Source: Steinernema hermaphroditum (Eukaryota; Nematoda; Chromadorea; Rhabditida; Steinernematidae). From it: a stretch of DNA of 64,000 nt. The stretch's first letter is position 1, and every line of letters starts with the position of its first letter. Location of the stretch: positions 12,896,001 to 12,960,000 of the forward strand of contig CM059622.1 in NCBI GenBank assembly GCA_030435675.1, written 5' to 3'. Positions 12,501 through 22,800 of this stretch are shown in pieces. The notes under the pieces are model-generated. The model saw only the letters and a program-made list of their open reading frames with translations, was not told where the DNA came from and did not search any database. The position numbers and the translations under genes are program-made.

Positions 12501-13319
12501 ATGAAAAAAAAAACGGGTGCATGAGGGAAGGAAGTAACCTAGGGCTTTGTGTTTATGTCTTTATTCTGCACTGCTGCGTGGATAGCAGCAGATCACCCTG
12601 GTTTGTATTTGCTCGCTAGATTGTTTGAGGAAAAGTGTAGGCTGACGAGAACACAGAATAACAGTGAGTATACCTTAGATCGTCCAAGAACCACAGTCAG
12701 CCCATAAGAAACTGTGGATGCTGTTAAAATGAACTGATTTCAATCGGTCCCAGTCTCTGTCCTAATACGCACGAACTCTTCATTCAAAAAACCGCCCAAT
12801 GATCACAGTCTTTGTCCTAATATGCCCATAAGAAATCATGCTGTGGATGCTGTTAAACAGAACAGTTTTCAATTGAGTCTCGGCTTTCCGTCCTTCGACG
12901 CATTCAATCTGACCTGTTTGATTTGTTTAAATGTTGCCACCCTGCTCAGACTGCGTGCACTTCGGTTGCATTTGGGGTGCGCAGTTCACGTGAAAAAGCC
13001 GTTGTGATAAGAGCTCAGAAACCAAACGACTACCCTTCAGTCCCGAAATGGGCTTCCCGACCAAAGACGGAGAGATTCAATTCAAAGTTCTCCCCAAACT
13101 AAATTTCTTGTTTACACCGCCACATCTTGTCTCCAATTCAACTAATCAAATCAGACGTACCTCGGCGATGTCGACGGCCGTTTCGGAATTGCTACGCTTG
13201 TAGACGTTGATGTTGGCCAGGCCGATGCCCAGTCGCGTGCAGACGAGCTTCGCCAGATCGGGATGGGAATTACCCGTCAACATGACCATCCCGTTTCCTT
13301 CATCCACCGAACGAGGCAT
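9598..13319 (-). CDS. PRPP synthetase-associated protein (PRPSAP/PAP39-PAP41 family), six exons
   Basis: The gene is rebuilt from six minus-strand exons joined at GT/AG sites, all in phase 0: 13161-13319, 12168-12431, 11990-12115, 11381-11776, 11118-11330 and 9598-9756. The product is 438 residues. Diagnostic stretches are [40 protein letters not shown] and the C-terminus [11 protein letters not shown]. These match PRPSAP rather than catalytic PRPS. In place of the PRPP-binding loop VDD...TCGT it has [10 protein letters not shown] (about 337-346), as expected for the non-catalytic regulatory subunit that binds and restrains PRPP synthetase in the cytosol. PAP39/PAP41 are near 356-369 residues; the extra length lies in exon 4 between DGRQSPP and ELFPIM. 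The first ATG follows an acceptor at 13338, so an upstream non-coding exon is likely. Introns are 729, 52, 213, 50 and 1361 bases. Confidence 0.95.
11390..11720 (-). other. Expanded Ser/Pro/Lys/Glu linker within PRPSAP
   Basis: This part of exon 4 encodes the non-homologous linker of the PRPSAP homologue. It opens with the conserved DGRxSPP motif seen in vertebrate PAP39/PAP41. It then adds roughly 70 residues rich in E/P/K ([12 protein letters not shown]), S/P ([12 protein letters not shown]) and S/T-R ([17 protein letters not shown]) before rejoining the family at ELFPIM-VAKEKPP. Several RxxS and SP sites suggest a disordered, phosphorylatable segment. That last point is inference. Confidence 0.8.
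12701..12885. repeat. Diverged tandem duplication inside PRPSAP intron 1
   Basis: The word CCCATAAGAAA..CTGTGGATGCTGTTAAA occurs at 12701-12737 and again at 12825-12857. The linked word CAGTCT(C/T)TGTCCTAATA(C/T)G occurs at about 12750 and 12806. The copies are imperfect and offset by about 55-125 bases. This indicates a local duplication with rearrangement. Confidence 0.75.
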
Positions 13320-13337
13320 CGTTGCAAAGTTGGCAAC

Positions 13338-13870
13338 CTGCAAAAGCGAAAATCGAGCAGCTAGAAGCGGCGAAGATGGGAAACGCGTTCATGTGACAAG
13401 CGGCGGCGACGGCGATCTCTGCCGTCGAAACCAAACAAATCAGCCGTTGCTTTGCTCTCCGCTCTATCGTGGGTGCTCGTCGCCGCCACAGGACTCGCCG
13501 CCGCTGAATAACAAGGACTCTGTCCTCTCTCCAGAAGGGCGCGCGCCGTGCGAACGCAACCGTTTGAAATGTGGTGGAAAACACGCAAAAAGTTGGGAAG
13601 TGCGCGTGTCACCAGTCCAGTCCGCGAGGCGAACATGCAAAAAATGGACCCGCGGGAGAGATTATTTTGACTGCAACGTCGAGTGTCGACGACAAGTGCG
13701 TTGGTGTCGACGGCTCGATGGAGACGCAGCGGCGATACACGCAGTCCGATACGGAAATGGTCAACGATCGCTTTTCAAATGGCGAGCGTAGAATGGGCGG
13801 TGTGAAAGGGCAGTTCGCAGGTTCGGCTGGGAGCGTGTCTACGTGAATAACAGGGGACAATGTAGCCATA
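13338..13870 (-). promoter_or_regulatory. GC-rich 5' region of the PRPSAP gene
   Basis: Just upstream of the first coding exon is a clear acceptor (CTTTTGCAG|GTTGCC, boundary 13338/13337), so transcription probably begins in the GC-rich block that follows. That block has frequent CpG and is open in several frames on both strands, but no frame encodes a recognisable protein. I read it as promoter plus untranslated first exon. No TATA box is obvious. Confidence 0.5.
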
Positions 13871-14059
13871 TATACATAGCTTCGTTGGATATCAACTGGA
13901 ATGTCCTGTGTTAAGTGGACGCCTTTCTAGACATCGTTCACAGACAATAATTACATGTCTTTGATTCAAACCTAAAGATTTTGATGTATTTACTATTCGC
14001 ATCGCTTTCTTGAACTTAGTCCGCTGCCAAACATTTTGGTTCTTGATCAGGTCGAGTTC

Positions 14060-14190
14060 TCAATTAGTCGGTCAGTTGCGATCGGTCGATCTCTCAAAAA
14101 AGAGCTCAGCGATCGGTTGTTCTTGGTGCAGTGATTGCCCCGGCTCCCAGAAGGAGCTATAGTTTCAGAGTCTGGCAAAGAGGACGGCAC
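14060..14190. repeat. Dispersed repeat family R1, copy 1
   Basis: This shares ordered words with 15,690-15,860 and 51,880-52,005: GATCGGT(C/T)G, a GTTCTTGGTGCA.. or CGTGTTGACCGCAA-type segment, then AT(T/C)GCCCC..GGCTCCCAGAAGG and AGTTTCAGAG or AGCCGTAGTT. Divergence is substantial, as for an old interspersed repeat or a decayed mobile element. No terminal repeats were identified. Confidence 0.55.
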
Positions 14191-15689
14191 CACCATTCAA
14201 GACGAAGTTGCACTTCCGAAGTCTGTGTGCGAAAAGAATAAATACTAGTGCGGAACAGATAGCGTCGCAAAATGGATGTAAACATTTACTTCTCCCGTTC
14301 ACATAACAAGTGGCTTCTTAAAAAACTATTAAGAGTTACCATTGACAGAACCATTCCTTCAGATTTGTTTTGTAAAGATAGACAAATTTTTCGATGAACT
14401 TTCGATGTTAGAATACATAGAGTGAGAGAATCGTAATTACAAGGTAATTACAAAGAAAACGGCATGTATTAATTGGCATTTAGACGAGCGTTCATGCCGT
14501 TCATCATCGCGCAAGAAATCACTCCAGCAATCCTTTATGGCATAAATAGTATCGCCCAGTAACTCTTAGGCCTTTTTCGTGAACTAAGAGAAGAGGTCAA
14601 AAACAACGGTTCAAAGTTTAGCTTGTGCAGGATCAAATTTCATCAGCCGTCAGTTGCGTCGTCTCAACTGATGGGTGTTCATTTACTCGTTCTATTCAGC
14701 TTCATATTGACAAACAGCATGAAGCGATGAAGACCGGGTGACAGACACCGAGTGACTTTTGAACGGTCTTACTTTTTTATTGTAGTGCACTTAGGTGCTA
14801 CTTCTACGTACATCTCAAGTGTTCGGCAGACAAGGGCATTGCTCTTTCCAATGAACTCTTCCTGTCCAAGTAAAGGGCCGTTTTCGATATTTTTTAAAAT
14901 ATTATATTAATGATAAAGTAGAACTAGTATTAATAATATTAATGAAAATTTAGTAGAATTAATCTTAATAAAGTAGAAAATTAGAATTCGTGGCGCTTCA
15001 CAAATAGAGCCATAAAACGACGATCCTTTCTGCGAGCGACAATTATGGCACCTGCCCCAAAAATTTGAATTCAATTATGCAAATCACTGTACAGGAGAAG
15101 ATGGAGCGAGAGATCACCGGCTCTCATATTACTTGAAGGGAGACTCTCTTGGTATGTGGTCTATGTGCAACTTCGTATAAAATCACACTTCCAATAGATG
15201 TATTAAAATCCAATAGATGTATTAATATGCAAACTGCTAATCGAGTCAGAACTTCAAATTCAGTCAGAGTCAAAACAACCTATGTCATGAAACATCGAGT
15301 CATAACTTAAACAGCTTCCGCAAGTTTTGAAATAAATACCGTACTTAAAAGCTACCACTGAATGATATCGGTGCAGAAAATTAGATAACAAAGAATACTC
15401 AAAATAGATATAAAGTACTTGTTGCGATTGACCGTTGCAGACAATCGAACCAAAAAGATTGTGAAATGTCGTGCAGTACGTCTTATCTCAGGTAAAGTAC
15501 AGAGTGAGGACAACTTGATGAAATAAATCATAGTGAACCTGAGCGCCATCAGGTGACTTACAACGGAACAAAAGGATCCCAGTAGTGCCTGCAATCTCCA
15601 TGATGCACGTTTGAGGAGTTGAGTAGCATCACATATGATGCGTTTTTAATGAATCATGTAATTCGACTAATTGCAGACGTGAAGGAGAA

Positions 15690-16060
15690 CTTTCATTTCT
15701 ATCCGCAGCGGTCGGTCGGGTCGTCTCCTCACTCTCCCTGAAACTGTTTGAGCCGACTGATTTGAGTGATCGGTCGTAAATGGCCTTTCGTGTTGACCGC
15801 AATGATCACCCCGGCTCCTGGAAGACATGGAACACCAGAGAGCCGTAGTTCCATACACCCGGTCATGAAGATCTTCTGTTCCATTTCCTTCTCGTTGCCA
15901 CTTTATCGACGCTCTTCACCATGGTGACCCCTCGAAGCCATTTATTCATATACATGTCTAGCAGATGGACTCGGACCATTAGGCATTTCATTCGTCGCTG
16001 AATGGTCGACTGATTCATTCTCGTTGACGTCGTGAGGGACCTAGTTTCAGAGCCACGGAG
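15690..16060. repeat. Dispersed repeat family R1, copy 2
   Basis: This is the second copy. Shared landmarks are CTCACTCTCCCTGAAACTGT, TTGAGTGATCGGTCGT, GATCACCCCGGCTCCTGGAAG and AGAGAGCCGTAGTTCC. They align in the same order with 51,880-52,005 and, more weakly, with 14,060-14,190. It lies immediately before the 16.1-17.2 kb tandem duplication, whose first unit begins near 16,076. Confidence 0.6.
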
Positions 16061-16075
16061 CACGGCGGGTAGAAA

Positions 16076-17215
16076 GTGGTGACTAGGAATGTTGACGAAA
16101 CATGAAAAGCTAACTCATGTAAATACACTGATTTTCACAGGTATTTAACACTGAATCGAACCATTAAAGAAGTAGGCAAGGTTGGTTGTAATGCATACCT
16201 TAAAGTGGACAATAAAGAAGTGTGTTTCGCATACTTCGAGTATTTAAAGTATCCAGCCTCTTCGAAATATCTGAATAAAATCGTCGTGTCATCACGTCAT
16301 AAGAAGAGCAATCGGGCTCGTTGTAATCTCCATGAAAAACCTGTTTCATTTCTTTTTAAGATTGTATCAAATGAGAAGTCCATGTATGCCTACATATGCA
16401 GACGTCTAAGATTAGAGACTACGCAAATAACCTGCATCTAACATTAGATACTGAAACAATTTCTATCAAGCTGTCAAAAATATTTTCTACACAACTGACC
16501 CTACAATGATTCTTGTTTTCGATCTTAAAAACCCAATCACAGTAGCCAAACAAATGATAGTTGCTACAGGTGGTGTTTGGAAATATTCGATAGTTGGTGG
16601 CCTCCATACCTTGGTGACACATCGGAGTGACCGAGTAGAACGTGGTGACTAGCAATTCTAGTGAAACTTGATAACGCAAATGTACCTGTTTTCACATCTA
16701 TTTAACACCGAATTAAGCCATTAAAGAAGACACATTTGTGGTAATCTGTTATGTTCATGCTGGTTGTTTTCAGGCTGCAAAACCACAAAAAATGCATGTG
16801 TCCAAAAATTTGCTTACGTCCAATATGTTTAAAATAGTCGACCTCTTCGAGAGATTTGAATGAAACCGTGGCATTAAGTCATACAAAGAGCAAATTCGTT
16901 AATCCATCAATTTCGATAATAGAATGTGCTTCTCTTCTTTTTGAGATTGTTCCAAAAGGGAAACTCAATTATGCTTTATTTTTGCTCGTAAATTCAAGTG
17001 GGGACGTCCAAAATTAGACTACGCAAATCTTCTACTCACATCTGCATTAGATGACGCCACGGACAATATCTATCGATTTCTATCATAACAGTTTTGTAGA
17101 GCTGTTTGACACTACAATAGTTATTCTTTTTTTTATAGCTTACAAAGTCAATCATAACCAAAGTTATCAGTAAAATTTGCCAAAAATGATATCCACTATT
17201 GGACATTAAGATATA
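16076..17215. repeat. Ancient tandem duplication, unit about 570 bases
   Basis: Unit A runs from about 16,076 to 16,640 and unit B from about 16,642 to 17,215. Matching landmarks in the same order include GTGGTGACTAG, TTTAACAC(T/C)GAAT, CCATTAAAGAAG, the CGACCTCTTCGAGA/AGCCTCTTCGAAAT pair, TTTTTGAGATTGT or TTTTTAAGATTGT, GACTACGCAAAT, and CATCTAACATTAGAT against CATCTGCATTAGAT. Minus-strand frames of both units read a related peptide, so each may contain a decayed coding exon. I recognise no family. Confidence 0.75.
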
Positions 17216-17987
17216 GAACGGAACACCAACGAATAAATCGATCGGTTTATCGGCTTTCATCGAAAGCTGAACGTGCGAAAGCCGAAATATTTTCGGAGTT
17301 GTAAAGCGCTTTCAGAAAAACAGTTTTAAGGAATTCGCCGGATGCGTAGACGAAACATCTCTCATTATTCATCGTCTATCACGTCATATGTTTCGTGGAT
17401 TCATTCATCTGTCACGTAGCGATGACGTACTGACATGGCAAAGTGCACTGGCTAAGTGCTTTCGACAACGACAGGTGCTACTTAGGCGCCTTATGCTACT
17501 TAGACGCTTAATAGGGATTTCTAAAGATTATGCCGGTCCCTCTCTCCAAGATTTAAGATTGCGGCTACGATTCCAATTTCTTTCAATAAGATTAATTAAG
17601 AACCGGTTTCTCGAAATTTCTAGCGCAATTATCTCCATCGATAATCAGATCAACCCCACGTTTCAGCTCTACAAATTAGGGTCGCCGACGGCTGCAAGCC
17701 CCAACAAACCTAATTCATCGAAAGGTTATGCGGTCAGTTGTTGTTCAAAGGTGCTCCGTGTGTGGTACTTAAATCACTTTACTTCTGAATACCGGTGCTC
17801 GCCGAAAATATCAAAACATCAACTATGCAACAGAACAACATTAGAAATCAAACAAACTTGTATGATACAACTAACTGAGAGGAGCCGTCGCGAGGGTCGA
17901 CTTGCGAAGTGAGCGGACGTTGTTGCATGGGAGTATGGGTGTAGGGGGAGAACATTCATTAGGAGCTGCTGAAGGCTTCTGGCGTCC
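17216..17987. other. Intergenic DNA downstream of the dynein light chain gene
   Basis: This lies between the tandem duplication and the stop codon of the minus-strand dynein light chain gene. A 174-codon plus-strand frame at 17388-17912 is open, but it resembles no family and shows no coding-like codon preference, so I do not call it. The 3' untranslated region of the dynein gene must lie in the right half. I could not see a canonical AATAAA on the minus strand. Confidence 0.45.
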
Positions 17988-19439
17988 CTAGAGACTGATG
18001 GCGAACACGTTGACGACGGCGACGCACACTTTGTTTTCCCAACGGATCGAGACGGCGTCTAGAATTAAGAGGAATTGGGGATTGAATGGAAAGGTAGTGT
18101 GTTAAAGGAGTCATGTCTCTATGACATCCATCCGGTACGTGTATTTAAATAAGTGCATGTCAATGCACAAAGGACTAATATGTTGTCTGAGCAACTACAA
18201 AAAGATAGTTTCCTTTGGGTGGATCCTTCTTAACTTTAAAGCCTCGACAAGCCCGCAAAGGATTCTAAATCACAAGGGATCCCTATGGCGATGCCGCCGA
18301 TCATGTCTGCCAGTCTTCGAATTCACAAAACGGTTAAGTTTACGGATTTGTTTGACTTGATGGAGAGCCGCAATAGCGTGGAAAAGGTCAGTTATGAAAG
18401 TAGCTAATGGTTTTCGTATAGCTTTTAAGCGGTTTGGTAGATAGTCCCAATCATAGTCTTGACCGTTTATGGGGCAATGTACTGGTGTCGATAGCGATCT
18501 TTGTACCCATTTTATTTGGAACATCTCGCGTCCACTTCATATTTTTGACTATATCTCTGCTTTGTATTTAATCGCATCTGTAAGGTAGTGCTATAAAGCA
18601 GTTATCCCGCTAAAGTTTTAGATGAACTCTAATAGGATAAGACTCTCAAGAGTACTCCTTTTTTGCTATAATTGGACGAGATATCAATGATCCACCGGTA
18701 CTGCCTAATAGTTAGTATTCAGTGTGAGTTCGATGCGCCCTGTGCGACACGCATGCTCACCAAAACAGGTTTTCAGCAGACACACTGAATAATTACGGAA
18801 AACGGATAGAGAGCGACTTGCCTTTCTATCGGTGCAGAACCTCTTTTTAGCTCCATTGGGAAAAGAAACGCTAGTTTTATGATTTGAGAGAGGTTCATTT
18901 TATTGACGACATAAACTTCTTAGGTAAGCCTTAACAGTGACGGGCATAGTTTTAGGCCTGTTTTACACAAACTCAGTCCGGTTAGCCTATTTTAAAACCA
19001 ATGGAAAACAAAATGGTTCTAACATCTTAACTAATCTTTCCCGTTTTGGACGAAAGGTGCCTCATGATTAAAACGACCACTTACTGTCATTGGTGCGGTT
19101 CCAGAAGCAGGTGTGTGAGACGTTTAGACCGGCACCTGTACCAGTCTGCATAATAACGCAGCAAACTAAAAGTGCCTCGTTAACACTGATCGAAGAACTC
19201 CACTACCTACCGATGTACTTGAAGGGCTTTCCGAACTTCACCAACTCGCTTGTGATCTCCTCGACCACTTGTTGGTTGGCCTTGGTGAAGTCGTTGTGGT
19301 TGTAGGGTTTGTTGGAGACGATCTTGTCGAGCACCTCGTTGGCGATGCTCTTGATCTCGTCGTAGCTGGGTGGGTCGACTCCCTGAGGATCCTTCTGGCT
19401 GCTGGGCACGTAGTCAGTCACTTCCAACTCGCTGGCCAT
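17988..19439 (-). CDS. Tctex-type dynein light chain (DYNLT family), three exons
   Basis: The exons on the minus strand are 19211-19439, 19085-19165 and 17988-18058. They are joined by a 45-base intron (phase 1) and a 1026-base intron (phase 1), both GT/AG. The product is 126 residues, close to the 113 of human DYNLT1. Family landmarks are all present in order: LVKFGKPFKYIV, CCVIMQTGTGAGL, CFWNRTND, then SIRWENK and the C-terminal VNVFAISL. These light chains dimerise on the dynein intermediate chain and help couple cargo to the minus-end-directed motor. The N-terminus carries about 20 extra acidic/polar residues (MASELEVTDYVPSSQKDPQG). The start ATG has an acceptor (GCTTACAG) about 23 bases upstream, implying a non-coding first exon. 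Confidence 0.95.
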
Positions 19440-19870
19440 TTTCAGGATTCTCGTGGGGGTCTGTAAGCAACGGGAAGGCTAATTAACGAGGTCGATTAGC
19501 ATCGCGGCGGCCCGATTTTAGCGAATGGAATGCCGAATCGAACGATCGGAGAGAACGTGCGAGAAATTTCGTCGCACTGCCCGCATTTTTTCACCATTCG
19601 AATTCTCGCTTGGCGGTGTGCCGACTTGACGATCATCAAAAAATATCGCGGCGGGACACGCGGGCACACAAAAGAGTTCTCGAAGGTTCGGACGCGATTT
19701 TTGCAACAAACGGTGACGCGATGACCGCCCCGGCGCTTATCAGATCGACCGGTGGGGCGGAAAACAGGGCGCCGAGGTGGGAATCGATTTTTGCGTTGCC
19801 CGAGCAATGGGTGATGGATCGCTTTGGGACCACGGGAAGGTGGGCAGGAAATGTATGTGTTGCGGTGTGA
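19440..19870 (-). promoter_or_regulatory. Upstream region of the dynein light chain gene
   Basis: An acceptor-like TTGCTTACAG precedes the coding start by about 23 bases, so a non-coding exon and promoter should lie in this GC-rich CpG-bearing stretch. Several frames are open on both strands. None is recognisable, and I treat them as chance in GC-rich DNA. Confidence 0.45.
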
Positions 19871-22800
19871 TAGCGTTTTATGCGTTGTTGGAGGAGCGAA
19901 GTGGAATGTGAATCAGCAAGGTGTACAGTTTTCTGCACAGCAAGAAGGTTTTCGTACCATGCAAAAAAAATGTTTTTATGGCTGCGGGAAGTATTTTAAC
20001 AACGATTCTTTGTAGCGTGGCATAAAAGTATCGTATCTGAGTCAAAGTTGACCAATTTATAGAAGTCCTAAACTTTGAAAGGTTATAGAGAGAATAGATA
20101 AACCTTTGAGAACATCGAGTAGGTCTTCTTTAACTTCAGAAGCCGAGTTTCATATTTACGACTTTACATTAAGACGCTGCAGAGAACAAGAAAAAACATA
20201 TCAAACCCCCTCGCTAGTCAACCTCCATAGACAAGCCGAGCCGACTCGCATCGTACACACGATTAGAGAAAACCGTGTGTCCGTATGGTTTGATTCTCGC
20301 CGTCTGCGATCTCTTCGCAGAATTCCTCATGAACAGTCAATCACCAGTCGACAATATCGATGGCCAGCGTTTGAAATAATATTGTGTTAGCAATGAGTAT
20401 GGAGGATTAATTATTTTTGGAAAAAGCACATGGTAAAGGAGAAGAATTCTAAAAATGCTTCCACGGCATTCAGCTCAGGTCGAGCACAATTTAAATGGTT
20501 ATCATCTAGTTAATTTTTGCTAGACTGATGATAAACACTTCGATTCTAAAACTTTGGTTTCTGAAGCGAAGCCTTCGAGATATTAATAAAGTCTTTCGTA
20601 GGTGAATATGCCACAAGTCACAGTAACCCTGGATGGCGGCAAAGAGCAAGAGAAGAGGAAAGACACCGATGGATTCATATGGGGTGTGGCTCGATGGAAT
20701 GTTGAAGATTCCACAAATAAATCGTAAATCACAGTAACCCTTCTTAGCTGGAAACATTTCACATATCTCTAGTACACTGAAAAATTCAAGAGCAGGCACT
20801 TAACGTTTTTTTAGAAAAATTCTTCTAGAAGAACTTCTTGTTTCGTCGATTAATGTTTACTTGCGTGACGATCTCAACCATCTGGACCATTCATTCTGAA
20901 CTGATTGTACGAAGATTCAGCTGCGGAAAATTAAGCGGTGGACTTCCAAAACATACCCTCAATTATTTTTGTAATTATAGCTTGTTTTTCTTTAAGAAGT
21001 TTTCTAAGGTACATTAGATGGTCCAAGGTGAGGTCTCTGACTGTGTTAGGAAAAGAAAAAAGCTACGAAGACAACAGGGCTCGCATTAAATGTATAGGTA
21101 TGAACCTAAGCTGATGAGCCCACGATAGTATCGACTACATAACAGTATAAACATCATTTTGTACCCGACTTAATTATCGAATATCATTGACTGTCTGTGG
21201 CCAGCGATTTTTCCAATAAATAACGCACGCATCTGGAAATAAAGGGTTGATGATAACTCATACCACAGTCAACGAGATAAACATTTGAATTACAGGATTC
21301 AAATTCATTGACTTTCTCTAGCCAGATGTCGCCATGTACACGGAATGCACAGTCAGCAAAGTTGGCAAGAAACGACTGAAACACTTGAAAGACAAAACAT
21401 TTTTTAGATTTTAGCGGTCTTTAGACTAAACTGACCACCTTTTAGAGGGGACATTTTTGAATAGTGAAGGGAGAATTTTCGTCACCAAGCAAACGTTCAT
21501 ATAAGAACTGACATCATGAACTTTGAGGCGGGAATGTTCACCACACATAATCCGAACACCCATTTCCTGTACTCCCTCAGAACTAATCGCCACTTACGTT
21601 AATTGACCGTGAACTTCTGAAAAGTGCGCGAGAACACAGATAGAAACTGATGTCTGGATGTATCAACCAAGTTATAAGCCAGAGAAGAAGAACCGATCAA
21701 TGTCGCTTTGCTGAAGTGGTTTCAGCCTAAGACTCGATGTGTGATTCCGTTATTCGCAGACACGCGAAATAAGTACTATTCTGGGAAAGACGACAACATC
21801 GCGTGAAGCTTTCAGTTCATCTTCCTCCCGCACACTCCTCGTTGGATGTTTGGAGTGAAAAACAATCTGACTCATCGTCATCGTCACCAAAGCCATGTGA
21901 ATTCACAACGAATTCAAAGTTTCACTTCATGTAACATTTCACCCTAAGTGAAATCTGCTGCACGCCTTGTTCAAACGTTTTGATAGTAATCTGCAGGTGA
22001 ACAAAACGAGAGTTCAGTGGTGGTCAGCTTGGAGACACACCGTCTTAGACAGTCGTACTTTTTGTGAATTGAAGGTGATAACCGTGCATCACAAATTGAT
22101 ACTATAGATAGCTCGTACGACATCTGGGAATGCTAGATTAGGAACCTTGAAAGAGAAAATTATTTGCCAAAGTCAAACGTAAATCATAAGGTGGGATCCT
22201 TATTCCTTATTCTTGGATCCTTAGTCCATTGTACTCAACAATGAGCCGTATGTTCTGAGAGATGTTGAGTCGAATGTGAGGAAGATAACACATGCTACTA
22301 TCATCGTTAACCGTTGGACCTTAGTACTCATTGTATGTTTGCGGGCATATCACTAGACATAGATTTTTAACAGCTCTTAGAATAAGGAGTCCATACGGAT
22401 GAGGAGAATAAGGCGGCAGTACACGTGACTGAAAGACACATACATCGAAGAAGCAAACAAGGTTATGTTTGGTGTTCTCTGTTATTTTGTTTTGCGTTGC
22501 CCTGAAACAGGAGCCGGTCTCTTTGAGTATAATGAGCAGACCCTCATTATTCAATGAAACCGAAGTTCCTTTGATCCAGCAGCCGTGTCGCCACTGTATT
22601 ACTAAACAACGTCTCTACTGTACTTGAGCAACAGTACTTGTTTTCGCACGAATAAAATAAATGTTATTCCTAGAAGTAAAAACAGACATCTCAAACATGT
22701 AATGACCTGATATTCACAAGAAAACAAGAATCAGATTACGCTATTGGTTACGGCAATGATGTTATTTTTACAGTTACTTTCGAATTCGCCTGAAATCTCG

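Larger units (their letters stand above)
13871..16061. other. Repeat-rich intergenic DNA, no gene
   Basis: No coding exon is recognised. The stretch holds two members of a dispersed repeat (about 14,060-14,190 and 15,690-16,060), an AT-rich low-complexity block at 14,890-14,990 built from TATTAAT/GTAGAA words, and a 19-base tandem duplication at 15,191-15,228. Confidence 0.55.

Noticed and set aside
12245..12522. Long frames on both strands over PRPSAP exon 2
   Set aside because: These are shadows of the real minus-strand exon 12168-12431, whose translation matches the family.
13207..13846. 194- and 91-codon plus-strand frames
   Set aside because: They overlap the first PRPSAP coding exon and its GC-rich promoter on the opposite strand, and show no homology.
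17388..17912. 174-codon plus-strand frame beside the dynein light chain gene
   Set aside because: No recognisable domain, and its codon third positions are not biased. It probably overlaps the 3' end of the minus-strand gene.
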